64,000 nt of DNA from CAYMSF01 sp964392985 (lineage in GTDB: Bacteria; Verrucomicrobiota; Lentisphaeria; Victivallales; Victivallaceae): contig CAYMSF010000008.1 in NCBI GenBank assembly GCA_964392985.1, forward strand, positions 23,124-87,123, given 5' to 3'. Shown in pieces: positions 36,693 to 46,224 of this stretch. The position numbers and the translations under genes are program-made. Position 1 is the first letter of the stretch. Each line of letters starts with the position of its first letter. The notes beneath the pieces are model-generated. The model was not told the DNA's origin and did not search any database. It saw only the letters and a list, made by a program, of their open reading frames with translations.

Positions 36693-37433
36693 TTATAACT
36701 GCCTGATTTGATATTTGGCGGAATGGCGTAAATTACGGCATTCCGGGCACATGAATTTGTCCAGACCGTAAATTGTTGCGGTTTCCACCGCTTTGCAAAT
36801 AACGATATCATCGCCTTGTTCAACAATCGGTTGTTCCGGAGAATTATCGGCGACGATGACCGCCGGACCGCGAATGATTTCTATTTTTACCACGGCATCC
36901 TCAGAAATAACAAGGTGATTGACGACTTCCGTGCTGTTGCTGAACGCCAACCCCAATCCGACGCGAAAAGTGCTATGCGTTATACTGCGGTAATAGGCGG
37001 TACTGCCATGAACTGTCGCTACTCCGGCGCCGTCACCGACAACTTCATTGCTGTAAAGTTCATCATTTATCCATACCCGGTAACGCACCGCGCTTTCACG
37101 GGCAAAATTGTGAATAAAAATGTCATTAATGCCGGTCACCCGCTGTCCTCTGAATTCCGCAACCAGTTTGGGCAGCACCACTTTGGCGGTGCGACCGCCG
37201 GTAAAATCATCCAGCTGCAACTGGTATGAATGCTCCGGGCATAATGGCGCAGTACGGCTGTCCCGCACCGGCAGTTTCGGCACCGCTGGAAATTCGCGTT
37301 CCGCCATCAACAGCGTACCATCGCCACCGTGTGCGACAATCAACGCGGGGTTTTCGTCCACAAGCTGAAAACCACAGGAATGCAGCAACGGCTTGATGTC
37401 TTCAAGATTTTTGCCGACCAGTTTTACTTTCAT
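36693..37433 (-). CDS. nadK: NAD kinase
   Basis: Phosphorylates NAD to NADP. 246 residues. The GGDGT motif (VAHGGDGTLL), NDI in GINDIFIHN and the second-site loop ATVHGSTAYYRS are present, though the sequence is divergent. A C-terminal CPEC could bind a metal, which is unusual. Its ATG overlaps the trmH-type stop as ATGA. Operon order is methyltransferase, nadK, coaB. Confidence 0.85.
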   Translation of the reverse strand: MKVKLVGKNLEDIKPLLHSCGFQLVDENPALIVAHGGDGTLLMAEREFPAVPKLPVRDSRTAPLCPEHSYQLQLDDFTGGRTAKVVLPKLVAEFRGQRVTGINDIFIHNFARESAVRYRVWINDELYSNEVVGDGAGVATVHGSTAYYRSITHSTFRVGLGLAFSNSTEVVNHLVISEDAVVKIEIIRGPAVIVADNSPEQPIVEQGDDIVICKAVETATIYGLDKFMCPECRNLRHSAKYQIRQL

Positions 37434-37969
37434 TTCAGTTTTTCTCCGGCGATTGTACGTTGAGCGATAATTGCATAAAGCACCGCGGCAACACTGTTAC
37501 CGACATTAATCGAATCCTTCATCCCGAACATCGGCAGTGCAATAACGCCGTCACATGCGGCGATTGTTTCCGGTGCGATACCCAACGCCTCGTTACCAAA
37601 AATCAACGCCAACGGAAAACGGTATTCAAACTGCCAGGCAAAAACACCACCTGGTGCACTTTCGACCGCCAGAATCTGGGCAATACCTTCGTCACGCAAC
37701 ATTTTTACCGCGGTCAGCGAATCCGCGACCTGACGGCATGGTACCATGACATCGGTACCCATCGCAGTTTTTGCCAGTTTCGGATGCGGTGGCGCCGGAG
37801 TATAACCGCAGGCAATAATTCCGGTGGCTCCGACCGCCTCGGCGAGACGGAAGATATTGCCGGCGTTATGAGCGCTGCGCAACCGGTCCAGAACAATAGT
37901 CACATTCAGTCCCGGCAAATTTGTCAATGATTCATTCGAATTAGTCATCATAGCATTAACATACCGCAT
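37430..37969 (-). CDS. SpoU/TrmH-family RNA 2'-O-methyltransferase
   Basis: 179 residues, a compact SPOUT fold with the three family motifs: NAGNIFRLAEAVGA, LIFGNEALGI and LPMFGMKDSINVGNSVA. It methylates ribose in tRNA or rRNA; the target site is not predictable. Start 37969 has AGGG close upstream; ATG 37951 and 37948 are alternatives. First gene of the nadK-coaB unit. Confidence 0.9.
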   Translation of the reverse strand: MRYVNAMMTNSNESLTNLPGLNVTIVLDRLRSAHNAGNIFRLAEAVGATGIIACGYTPAPPHPKLAKTAMGTDVMVPCRQVADSLTAVKMLRDEGIAQILAVESAPGGVFAWQFEYRFPLALIFGNEALGIAPETIAACDGVIALPMFGMKDSINVGNSVAAVLYAIIAQRTIAGEKLK

Positions 37970-38028
37970 TCTGCCCTAAATTGCAATGATTGCCGTAAAT
38001 CAAGCCGGCACAAATTTGACGCGGTTAA

Positions 38029-39195
38029 TCAATTCATCCCGGTAATCGAATATAATTTGTAGAGTGAAGTGACCGGGTTCGGTAATTCAGTAAAAATCAG
38101 TTCAAAATCTCCGGCACTGACTGGCTCATCCGCTGTATTGGAATTCATTCCTGCGGAGATCCACTGTTGACGGAAAGCATTGTATCCCGGACAAATGTGG
38201 CCGAAATTCATCGTCGTCAATGAAAAAAAATGTCCCAGGCACAGAGAATACAACGAAACATAATCGCCGTCAGCAAACATGGCATTCATATTTTCCAAAG
38301 TGTTACAATAGAAACTGTTATCACTTGATGACATGTGTATAATATCACCGGCAAGAAATTCCCGGTCAGCAACAGTCAGTTCAGCATTAAAATTATAACT
38401 GGAAGTGAAATCAATTTCTGTCAGTCGTGCCAGACGTTGAACAATATTCCGGTGTGAACGCACCACCCTTTCCTCCGGCAGCGTTTTATTCCATTCCTCC
38501 ATGACGGCAGCCGTTGCGAGTAATTCCAGTTTGCGGTACGAGAGGTAATGCAACAATTCAACTTTGAACTGCGGTGATAAGTAAACGTTGTCTGAAACAT
38601 TGTCATGAAAATTGTGGACAAGTCGTATGCGACGCAGTTCGAGTTGATTGCACTGCCGCAAATATTCCATCATCCACGCCTTAAGCCTTTCCTGCGCTTT
38701 GGATTGATGATATTCAATAAACCCGACGCCCCACACGATATTTTCAGCCAGATTCTGCGGACCAAAAAAAGTATAGGGTAGAATATTGACCACCCGGTCC
38801 TGCAAATCAACCGTCAAAGTAAATTCAGACGACTCCGCTTCATTTTCATTATTATTGCGCCAATCAACACAGGGAAACGGCGTAAAATTTATTTGAGCAA
38901 TCTGCAACAAGCGTCCCCGGTTGAATCCGGACAGATTGAAAATCATCGACAGCGCCTCTCCCGGAAAATAACTGCGGGCAAGTTCCGTCGCCAGCGTTTC
39001 ATGCGCGCCATAAATTATGCCGTATGACGGTGAAACTGAAAAAATAAGTTGATGTGATTCCTGAAATATCCAGCGAATAGCGGTAAGATTAACTTTGACT
39101 TTCGACGCGGACTCTGCTTGAACCGTATGAACCGTGGAACACGTCAATACAGACCAGACAAAAACGCTCAATACTGTTGTGGAAAAATTATTCAT
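38029..39195 (-). CDS. Secreted protein of unknown function
   Basis: 388 residues with a signal peptide (TTVLSVFVWSVLTCSTV, cleavage near VQA-ES) and a mixed alpha/beta body with helical middle and many aromatic residues. I recognise no family. Its ATG overlaps the stop of the SpoIIE-type phosphatase gene as ATGA, so the two are translationally coupled; a role as periplasmic partner of that sensor is inference. Confidence 0.68.
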   Translation of the reverse strand: MNNFSTTVLSVFVWSVLTCSTVHTVQAESASKVKVNLTAIRWIFQESHQLIFSVSPSYGIIYGAHETLATELARSYFPGEALSMIFNLSGFNRGRLLQIAQINFTPFPCVDWRNNNENEAESSEFTLTVDLQDRVVNILPYTFFGPQNLAENIVWGVGFIEYHQSKAQERLKAWMMEYLRQCNQLELRRIRLVHNFHDNVSDNVYLSPQFKVELLHYLSYRKLELLATAAVMEEWNKTLPEERVVRSHRNIVQRLARLTEIDFTSSYNFNAELTVADREFLAGDIIHMSSSDNSFYCNTLENMNAMFADGDYVSLYSLCLGHFFSLTTMNFGHICPGYNAFRQQWISAGMNSNTADEPVSAGDFELIFTELPNPVTSLYKLYSITGMN

Positions 39196-41351
39196 GTTGT
39201 CTCACTCCCGGGGGTTTTGATGCGAATCATCATCATGGCAATATCATCCTGAGGCGGAGTGTTTTCAGAGAATACGCTGATTCCCTGCTGTACCGCATTG
39301 ATAACCCTGGAACAACTGTCATATTTCATTGAATTCAGCAGTCTTGCCAACCGTTGCTGTCCGAAATGTTCACCATCACGACCGCCGGTCTCAACGATTG
39401 AATCAGAATAAAGGAAACAGGAAAATCCTTCATCCAGCGTCAGGTGCTGTTCAGTATACAAAGTTTCCTCCGGGTGAAAGGCACCAACCGGAGTTGTCGG
39501 CACGGTATTGCGATGCAATAAAAAATCGCCTTCACCATGAGCAATGAACGGCGGATTATAACCGGCATTACAGAAACACAGTTCGCGGGTTTTCAGGTCA
39601 ACCACGGCATACCAGATTGCGGCAAACATACATGATTCATTTTTCCGGCGCATCTCATCATTCACCCGGCTGATGATTAATGCCGGAGAATTTGAGTTGA
39701 TTGCCGCCGCTGCCAGCAATGTTCTGATTCGCGTCATGAAAATTGCCGCCGGGATTCCCTTGTCGGAGACGTCGCCAATATAAAAATGGAGCAGTTCCGG
39801 CGATATCAGTGTATAATCATAAAAATCGCCGCTGATTTTTTCTGACGGCACAATCAACGCATCCAGAGTAACATTCTCATGACCATAAAGGGTGTTAAAT
39901 TTTTGCGGGAGCATGGCCTGTTGAATTCCGGCGGCGATATTAAGTTCATTTTCCACCTTGTTACTTGCGGCGATAATCTCTTCATTTTTTTGGATATATT
40001 GCTTTAAACCGGCGAGCATTTTGTTAAAATTACGGGCAAGTACGCCGATTTCATCGCTGCTTGGAATCTTCACCGTGGAATTATAATTGCCGCTGTCAAA
40101 ATCATTTGTCGCCTTGATCAGTTTTTCCAGCGGCCGGGTAATTAAATCCGTCAACCACAACAGCACCAGCACGGTACCGCCCAGGAAAAAGATAGCAATC
40201 AGCATAAAGCCGCGAAACCGGCCGCGAATATCATTTTGCAAAAAATTGCTCTGAATCGCCAGTTGATTATTGAGCAGATATGCGGTATCAATAACCGGTT
40301 TTTTGATAATTTCCTCTGACATGATAATGCCGAAACTCCAACAAACGACTGGAATCGGCGCATAGGCCACAAATTTGCTCATTTTGTCAGGGGTATCACG
40401 CAGATAAGTAATACTGCTTTCTCCCGCCATCATTTTGCGTCCCGCCTCAATCATGCCGGGTTCGTAACTGTTGAGAATGTTCTGGCGCAATACAGCGCTC
40501 TTCCAATCACTTTTACGGCTCATGCCGCGACTGCCGATGATATAACCCTCACGGTCAATGATAAACGCCGTCACATTATCCTGATAACGCGGGTCAATTG
40601 AGACTTTCACCAGCGATTTGATATTGACATCAATTGCGGAAATTGCAATCAGCCGGCCTTTTCCGTCACGAATCGCTTTTGCGCAGGTTACAATCAAATT
40701 GCTGGTTCCGGCGGAATAGTAGGGTTCGCTCCATACGGCATCAGTCGTTTTTTTCGCCAGCGCAAACCATGGCAGTTCACGCAAATCGTAGCGTTGCGGA
40801 ATGTCCGCCCAGGGATAACGGATGAATTCACCGCCAGGCGAGATCAAACTGACCGAGTCAATAACATCACTGGTCTGATAAATGTTGCGGAGATAATCAA
40901 ACATCATCGAAAAATTGCGAATAGCAGAATCAGAAGGCGTTGTTCCGCCGGAATTATAGCTGCATTTACTGCGCAAATCTTCGGGACGTGAATAGGAAAT
41001 ACCGTCATTATCCGCCGGCAATGACTTGTCCACGGCATTACCCTGTTTCACATACACCAGACTTAATGTGTCCAGTTTGCCGGGAATATTTCTGAGATTG
41101 ATATCTGTAATCGCCGCCTGCCCCTCGGCAATGGTTACCAGATGGTGTTTGGATAACTGTAACAGCGCGGTAGTACTCTCCTTGCGGGCGGTTTCCGAAA
41201 GACTGCCGGCGGAACGCTGTGCATACAGGCTGATTTCCTCCATACTGATCATCGCATAAGCCATAACAACCATAAAACCAACACCGGAAAGTGTCAGCAA
41301 CGACAGCAAAATTTTATTTTTTATTTTCAAATACACCACCAGTTGGAACAT
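39192..41351 (-). CDS. Membrane sensor with SpoIIE-type PP2C phosphatase
   Basis: 719 residues. TM1 is near 11-33, a large Cache-like periplasmic sensor follows to about 340 (YYSAGTSNLIVTCAKAI), then TM2 near 382-402 and HAMP (ITRPLEKLIKATNDFDSG). A coiled linker (ELNIAAGIQQAMLPQ) leads to the PP2C phosphatase (EKISGDFYDY, GDVSDKGIPAAIFM, NAGYNPP, DDIAMM). Such RsbU-like proteins dephosphorylate an anti-sigma antagonist; none is encoded here. No strong Shine-Dalgarno. Coupled to the secreted unknown. Confidence 0.9.
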   Translation of the reverse strand: MFQLVVYLKIKNKILLSLLTLSGVGFMVVMAYAMISMEEISLYAQRSAGSLSETARKESTTALLQLSKHHLVTIAEGQAAITDINLRNIPGKLDTLSLVYVKQGNAVDKSLPADNDGISYSRPEDLRSKCSYNSGGTTPSDSAIRNFSMMFDYLRNIYQTSDVIDSVSLISPGGEFIRYPWADIPQRYDLRELPWFALAKKTTDAVWSEPYYSAGTSNLIVTCAKAIRDGKGRLIAISAIDVNIKSLVKVSIDPRYQDNVTAFIIDREGYIIGSRGMSRKSDWKSAVLRQNILNSYEPGMIEAGRKMMAGESSITYLRDTPDKMSKFVAYAPIPVVCWSFGIIMSEEIIKKPVIDTAYLLNNQLAIQSNFLQNDIRGRFRGFMLIAIFFLGGTVLVLLWLTDLITRPLEKLIKATNDFDSGNYNSTVKIPSSDEIGVLARNFNKMLAGLKQYIQKNEEIIAASNKVENELNIAAGIQQAMLPQKFNTLYGHENVTLDALIVPSEKISGDFYDYTLISPELLHFYIGDVSDKGIPAAIFMTRIRTLLAAAAINSNSPALIISRVNDEMRRKNESCMFAAIWYAVVDLKTRELCFCNAGYNPPFIAHGEGDFLLHRNTVPTTPVGAFHPEETLYTEQHLTLDEGFSCFLYSDSIVETGGRDGEHFGQQRLARLLNSMKYDSCSRVINAVQQGISVFSENTPPQDDIAMMMIRIKTPGSETT

Positions 41352-41505
41352 CAGGCGACAATAACCGGCATGACCGCGCTTAGGCGCTTAATACTCTATA
41401 AGTCAGGTCAATAATCATAACACCGTTAACATGAATAGTCAAGTATCCATTCACAACATTACCGCAAGGGTGAAACGTTTTTTGCACTCTTTTACTGATT
41501 GCCGG

Positions 41506-41534
41506 TTGACTTCATGACATTGAACCGTTATATT
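41506..41534 (+). promoter_or_regulatory. Promoter of the riboflavin operon
   Basis: TTGACT (41506-41511), 17 bases, TATATT (41529-41534), placed about 50 bases before the FMN riboswitch. The 41352-41505 part of the gap shows nothing else. Confidence 0.7.
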
Positions 41535-41592
41535 CTCAATCGGTTGGTGAACGAGTATACGGTAAAGTAAAACTTATCGCAAACTCTAAAGT

Positions 41593-41716
41593 ATCTTCAG
41601 GGCAAGGTGATTCCGCAAGGAAAATTCCTGACCGGCGGTATAGTCCGCGAGTCCCGGAAACAGGACAGAAATGGTGTGATTCCATTACCGACAGTAAAGT
41701 CTGGATGTAAGAAGAT
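41593..41716 (+). promoter_or_regulatory. FMN riboswitch (RFN element)
   Basis: The closing stem is ATCTTC (41593) with GAAGAT (ending 41716). Conserved blocks appear in order: CAGGGCAAGGTGATTCC, GACCGGCGGTATAGTCCGCG, TGATTCCATTACCGACAGTA and AGTCTGGATG. It binds FMN and shuts off the rib operon. An intrinsic terminator follows, so control is by transcription termination. Confidence 0.96.
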
Positions 41717-41758
41717 AGCCGCACAACCGGCGGTGACGATATTTGACATAAACACCCT

Positions 41759-41793
41759 GCCCTGAAAAAGTAATTTTTCAGGGCATTTTTTTT
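41759..41793 (+). terminator. Riboswitch-controlled intrinsic terminator
   Basis: A perfect 11-bp stem, GCCCTGAAAAA (41759-41769) with TTTTTCAGGGC (41774-41784), loop GTAA, followed by A and eight T. It ends 16 bases before the ribBA start and is the expression platform of the FMN riboswitch. Confidence 0.92.
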
Positions 41794-41808
41794 GCCTGGA
41801 AGGAATTG

Positions 41809-43008
41809 ATGATGAAAACAAAATTTGACCCGATTGAAACGGTTGCCAATGCCTTGAAACGCGGTGAAATCGTCGTTGTAACCGATGATGAAAATCGTGA
41901 AAATGAAGGCGATCTCGTTGCCGCCGCCGCTAAAATCACTCCGGAAATAATATCATTTATGGCAACCCACGGTCGCGGACTTATCTGCGCACCATTGACC
42001 GAAGAACGCGCCGGTGAATTGAATCTGTACAGCATGGCGGCAATGAATGACCCCTATTGCACCGCATTCACCCAGAGCGTCGATGTCAGGGAAGGCACCA
42101 CCACCGGAATTTCCGCCTTCGACCGCGCCAAAACGATTGAAGCGTTAATCGCGCCGGATACCTCATCGGAAGATTTTATTTCTCCCGGTCATGTTTTTCC
42201 GCTTGCAGCCCGCTCGGGTGGAGTGTTGCGTCGCGCCGGTCATACCGAAGCGGCAGTTGATCTGGCACGGATTGCCGGTCTGTCGCCGGCAGGAGTGATT
42301 TGCGAGATTATGAAAGACGACGGCACCATGGCACGGTTGCCGGATTTGGATGCTTTCCGTAAAAAACATAAACTTAAATGGTGTTCCGTTGCCGATCTCA
42401 TCGCCTACCGCCGCCGCACAGAAGCCTTGATTGAACGCGGCGAATCAGCCAAACTGCCGACTGAGTTCGGTGAGTTTACCATCACTACCTACAAGTCAAA
42501 AATTGATGGGCTGGAACATGTGGCGCTGGTCTATGGCAATGTCAAAAACAAAGAAAATGTTCTGGTACGGGCGCACAGCGAATGCCTGACCGGCGACGTT
42601 TTTGCCTCGCGCCGTTGTGATTGCGGGGCTCAACTGCACACTGCCATGCAGATGATTGCCGCAGAAAAAAACGGTGCAATCATCTATATGCGTCAGGAAG
42701 GACGCGGCATTGGCCTGGCAAACAAAATCCGTGCCTATAAACTTCAGGATGAAGGTTGTGATACAGTGGAGGCTAATGAACGGCTCGGCTTTGCCGCGGA
42801 TTTACGGGAATACGGTATCGGTATGCAGATTCTGCTGGACATCGGGGTCAAATCCATCCGGCTGCTCACCAATAATCCGCGTAAACTGATTGGTCTGAGC
42901 GGATACGGTATGAAGATTACAGAACGGGTTCCGCTCGTGATCAAACCCGGTGCAAAAAATCGCAAGTATTTGGACACGAAGAAGAAAAAACTTGGACATT
43001 TGTTGTGA
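41809..43008 (+). CDS. ribBA: Bifunctional DHBP synthase / GTP cyclohydrolase II
   Basis: About 399 residues. The N-terminal half makes 3,4-dihydroxy-2-butanone 4-phosphate from ribulose 5-phosphate (TDDENRENEGDLV, THGRGLICAPL). The C-terminal half opens GTP (zinc cysteines in SECLTGDVFASRRCDCG; RQEGRGIGL). Together they give the two precursors of riboflavin. AAGGA precedes paired ATGs at 41809 and 41812; the second has the better spacing. Controlled by the FMN riboswitch; ribH follows. Confidence 0.95.
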   Translation: MMKTKFDPIETVANALKRGEIVVVTDDENRENEGDLVAAAAKITPEIISFMATHGRGLICAPLTEERAGELNLYSMAAMNDPYCTAFTQSVDVREGTTTGISAFDRAKTIEALIAPDTSSEDFISPGHVFPLAARSGGVLRRAGHTEAAVDLARIAGLSPAGVICEIMKDDGTMARLPDLDAFRKKHKLKWCSVADLIAYRRRTEALIERGESAKLPTEFGEFTITTYKSKIDGLEHVALVYGNVKNKENVLVRAHSECLTGDVFASRRCDCGAQLHTAMQMIAAEKNGAIIYMRQEGRGIGLANKIRAYKLQDEGCDTVEANERLGFAADLREYGIGMQILLDIGVKSIRLLTNNPRKLIGLSGYGMKITERVPLVIKPGAKNRKYLDTKKKKLGHLL

Positions 43009-43126
43009 AGAAACCGGCGTGATAATGGATTTTTCAATTAATCGGGCTACAATATAAACCGTAGCAGATATTTGAACATCCAGTCAACCGGCGCATTAAA
43101 ATAATAATTCAGCCATGGAGGTTAAA

Positions 43127-43606
43127 ATGAGTGAGAATGTCGGCAAAGTCTATGAAGGCAATTTGAAGGCGGATAACCTTAAATTCGGTATTGTCTGCAG
43201 CCGTTTCAATGATTTCTTTGTCAGTAAACTGCTCTCCGGCGCGATTGATACTCTCGTCCGGCACGGCGGCTCAGCTAAAAATATCGAGGTGGTATGGGTA
43301 CCTGGTTCCTACGAACTTCCCTTCGCCGTCAAAAAGATGGCGGAACGCCGGAAATATAACGCTGTCATCGCGCTCGGGGTTGTCATTCAAGGCGCCACCC
43401 CGCATGCCGGTTATATCAACAGTGAAGTATCCAAAGCACTGGGGCAAATCGGTCTTGATACCGGTATCCCGACCATCTATGGCATCATTACCGCAGATAA
43501 TATTGAACAGGCGATTGAACGCAGCGGGACTAAAGCCGGAAATAAGGGCGCAGATGCCGCCATTGCCGCCATTGAAATGGCCAATCTGGTAAAAACACTC
43601 GAATAA
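43127..43606 (+). CDS. ribH: 6,7-dimethyl-8-ribityllumazine synthase
   Basis: Condenses the RibBA product DHBP with the pyrimidine to lumazine; forms large shells. 159 residues. GIVCSRFNDF, VPGSYELPFAV, GVVIQGATPHAGYI (active His) and EQAIERSGTKAGNKG are conserved. ATG 43127 has GGAGG 5 bases upstream, which excludes ATG 43115. ribD and ribE are not in the window. Next gene nusB is 14 bases away. Confidence 0.94.
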   Translation: MSENVGKVYEGNLKADNLKFGIVCSRFNDFFVSKLLSGAIDTLVRHGGSAKNIEVVWVPGSYELPFAVKKMAERRKYNAVIALGVVIQGATPHAGYINSEVSKALGQIGLDTGIPTIYGIITADNIEQAIERSGTKAGNKGADAAIAAIEMANLVKTLE

Positions 43607-43620
43607 GTCGGAGCTAACAG

Positions 43621-44166
43621 ATGCCGGAAAAAAAACACGAAATCAGCAGTCACGAATTCGGATTAAATCTGGATAATCCTGACGAAACAACAGAAACATT
43701 GACCCATTCCCGGAGTATCGGCCGGGAATTGGCGATGCAATACCTGTTTCAACGTGACTTGAATAATCCCGATGCCATGCCGCCTTTAGAAGGATTCTTT
43801 GAGCAGACATTGGAAGCTCTGGAGATAAAATCCAACCGCTACACCCGCAAGGGGCGCGAATATGCGGAAAAAATCATCAATGGTATCCAGAACAGTCAGG
43901 AACGGGTTGATGAACTGATTCAAAATAATTGCCGGCAATGGTCGCTGGAACGTATGAGCGCGGTTGACAAAAACATCATGCGCGTCGCCGTTTATGAAAT
44001 GCTGTTCGAGGAAGCGGTTCCACCCATTGTGAGCATAAACGAAGCAGTGGTTATTGCCCGCGATTACAGTGGTGAACAGTCCGGCAACTTTATTAATGGA
44101 ATTTTAAATGGCGTAATGGTAAACTCAATGACTCGTCCGCACAGAAAAGGTGTCAAAAAAGCATGA
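43621..44166 (+). CDS. nusB: Transcription antitermination factor NusB
   Basis: 181 residues. The all-helical NusB fold is visible in SIGRELAMQYLFQRDL, VDKNIMRVAVYEMLF, PIVSINEAVVIARDY and NFINGILNGV. An extra N-terminal tail of about 30 polar residues precedes it. Binds boxA with NusE in rRNA antitermination. GGAG lies 7 bases before the ATG. The ribH-nusB pairing is common in bacteria. Overlaps ftsY as ATGA. Confidence 0.9.
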   Translation: MPEKKHEISSHEFGLNLDNPDETTETLTHSRSIGRELAMQYLFQRDLNNPDAMPPLEGFFEQTLEALEIKSNRYTRKGREYAEKIINGIQNSQERVDELIQNNCRQWSLERMSAVDKNIMRVAVYEMLFEEAVPPIVSINEAVVIARDYSGEQSGNFINGILNGVMVNSMTRPHRKGVKKA

Positions 44167-45092
44167 AGTCTATTTTCTCAATTTTCAAAAAAGGTCTGGA
44201 AAAGACCACAACCTCGGTCAGCCGTTCTCTGGCTACCCTTTTCACTGGAGAAAAAGTCTGGGACAAGTCAAAATTCGATGAACTTGAGAAAATCCTCGTT
44301 TCCGCCGACTTCGGCATCGCCGCCAGTTCCAAAATTGTTAAAGATATCCGTGAACGTTATGAACTCGGTCAGATTAAGACTTCGGCCGATATATTCGATA
44401 CTGCACACGCCGATGTGGTAACTATTTTGAACCGCAACCGCCGCGAAATCAAGTATGCCGAAAATGGCAAGCCCACCGTAATTCTATTAATCGGTGTCAA
44501 TGGCAGCGGCAAAACCACAACCGCCGGTAAACTGGCATGGATGTGGCAGAATGACGGCAAAAAAGTACTGCTGGCAGCCTGTGACACTTTTCGCGCCGCC
44601 GCAGTTGACCAATTGAAACTATGGAGCGAACGCACTAATTGCCAGATTGTTTCCGCTGCACCGAATGCTGACCCGGCCAGCGTCGCTTTTGACGCAACTC
44701 AGGCGGCGTTGTCACGTAATGTTGATATTCTGATCATCGATACCGCAGGACGCCAGCATACCAAAAAAGGATTGATGGACGAACTCGCCAAATTGCGCCG
44801 CACCGTGGCTAAATTATATCCGGAAGCTCCACACGAAACCTGGTTGACGGTTGATGCCAGTCTGGGCGCCAATGCGATTAATCAGGCTAGAGAATTCTCC
44901 AAGGCCGCCGGCATTACCGGACTGGCGCTGACCAAACTTGACGGCACCGGCAAAGGCGGAATGGCTGTCGCGTTGCAACAGGAATTCGGCTTCCCGGTTT
45001 TCTTTGCCGGACTGGGCGAAAAACCGGAGGATCTCCAGCCGTTCGACCCGGAATGCTACGCCACTGCGATTTTCGGTTCCCGCAATTCATAA
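44163..45092 (+). CDS. ftsY: Signal recognition particle receptor FtsY
   Basis: 309 residues: a short N-terminal segment in place of the long acidic A domain, then N and G domains. GTPase motifs: GVNGSGKTTTAGKLA, DTFRAAAVDQL, DTAGRQHTKK and TKLDGTGKGG. It docks SRP-ribosome complexes at the membrane. The ATG overlaps the nusB stop, so it is the last gene of the rib operon. Confidence 0.95.
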   Translation: MKSIFSIFKKGLEKTTTSVSRSLATLFTGEKVWDKSKFDELEKILVSADFGIAASSKIVKDIRERYELGQIKTSADIFDTAHADVVTILNRNRREIKYAENGKPTVILLIGVNGSGKTTTAGKLAWMWQNDGKKVLLAACDTFRAAAVDQLKLWSERTNCQIVSAAPNADPASVAFDATQAALSRNVDILIIDTAGRQHTKKGLMDELAKLRRTVAKLYPEAPHETWLTVDASLGANAINQAREFSKAAGITGLALTKLDGTGKGGMAVALQQEFGFPVFFAGLGEKPEDLQPFDPECYATAIFGSRNS

Positions 45093-45230
45093 CTGTCCCA
45101 GTCAGGTAACATAGTGAATATGAACTGATGTTTTTTGTTTCATCCGATTGATTTTACCGCTACCGGCGATATCTTTAATAACCATATCTGCAAAATTTAT
45201 TGCGGACAACTCCAAACCACCGAGGGCATA

Positions 45231-45608
45231 ATGAAGAAAAGATTGAGAAAAAAATTGTTTTTGGGCGAATTCAAGGAACTTGGCTTTGATTTGAAAGCCG
45301 AAGTCAAACTGCCGTCAGAAGCCGAACTGGACGCATTCTGGCAGAAATTCGTTGCCAAAATCGAAGAACTTGAACTGCATTGCAGCGGAGCATTCGGTGA
45401 AGCTACACTCGATTTATTCGTTCTCGTCGGCAAGCCCGGCACCGAAGAAGTCGAACGCCGCGGCAAATTCCTCGCCTGGCTGCAGGAACAACCGGAAGTG
45501 TCCAACGTTGTTGCCGGTGAACTGATTGACGCCTTCTACGATGATTGCTGTTGCGATTCATCCTGCTCCCCAGCCTGCAAATGCGGCTGCCAGGAAGAAA
45601 AAAGCTGA
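45231..45608 (+). CDS. YggL/DUF469-like protein with Cys-rich tail
   Basis: 125 residues from ATG 45231 (GAGGG 4-5 bases upstream). The body MKKRLRKKLFLGEFKELGF with a following alpha/beta core matches the YggL (50S ribosome-binding, DUF469) family. Eight cysteines lie in the last 21 residues (DDCCCDSSCSPACKCGC), an addition not typical of YggL, suggesting metal binding. It lies 138 bases after ftsY. Confidence 0.75.
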   Translation: MKKRLRKKLFLGEFKELGFDLKAEVKLPSEAELDAFWQKFVAKIEELELHCSGAFGEATLDLFVLVGKPGTEEVERRGKFLAWLQEQPEVSNVVAGELIDAFYDDCCCDSSCSPACKCGCQEEKS

Positions 45609-45693
45609 TTCCCGCCTATTTCCCGCCGGGTGTAAAATACACCCGGCTTATACTTTTAAAAATTTCGATAGCAGTCAAACTGTGACAAAACGA

Positions 45694-45799
45694 TTAACCA
45701 CAGATAAACACTGATTAACACAGATATAAAATTCAGATTTGAACAAAAAAGAATTAGACTATAAATTATCTGTGTTTATCCGTGTTCATCTGTGGTTAA
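45694..45799. repeat. 106-bp hairpin-forming repeat, copy 1 (left of GxxExxY gene)
   Basis: Terminal arms of about 35 bases are inverted copies with a few mismatches: TTAACCACAGATAAACAC at 45694 and its near complement ending GTTCATCTGTGGTTAA at 45799. Within each arm the word ACAGAT recurs. A second copy at 46225-46359 shares arms and outer flanks (CGATTAACC on the left, ATGTATTRACCC on the right). Confidence 0.85.
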
Positions 45800-45841
45800 A
45801 GATGTATTGACCCGAATATCAAAACATAGGAAATAACAACC

Positions 45842-46219
45842 ATGCTGGAGCACGATGCAAACTTGATAACTGAAAAAATAATCAATTGTGCATTTACGGT
45901 TTCAAATACACTTGGTTGCGGTTTTCTGGAAAAGGTTTATGAAAATTCTTTAATAATCGAGTTGAACAAGCAAGGATTAAAGGTTGAACAACAGAAAAGT
46001 TTGAATGTTTATTACGACAATTGTATTGTCGGAGAATACTTTTGCGATCTCTTTGTTGAGCATGAAATCATTATTGAATTAAAGACGGTAAAGTGTATAG
46101 ATGAAATTCACAAAGCACAATTAATGAATTATCTTAAGGCATGCCGGAAGCGTTTTGGTCTGATTATCAATTTTGCCAACCCGAAAATAGAAATTAAAAG
46201 GATGCTGAACGGGTATTAA
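45842..46219 (+). CDS. GxxExxY family protein (PD-(D/E)xK-like)
   Basis: 125 residues with the family signature GCGFLEKVYENSL and a nuclease-like core: Asp in FCDLFVEHE and EIIIELK, then QLMNYLKA and FGLIINFA. The fold belongs to the PD-(D/E)xK group; activity has not been shown for most members. The gene is enclosed by two copies of a hairpin repeat, 42 bases upstream and 5 bases downstream. It is AT-richer than its neighbours. Both features suggest that gene and repeats move or spread as a unit (inference). Confidence 0.85.
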   Translation: MLEHDANLITEKIINCAFTVSNTLGCGFLEKVYENSLIIELNKQGLKVEQQKSLNVYYDNCIVGEYFCDLFVEHEIIIELKTVKCIDEIHKAQLMNYLKACRKRFGLIINFANPKIEIKRMLNGY

Positions 46220-46224
46220 GACGA

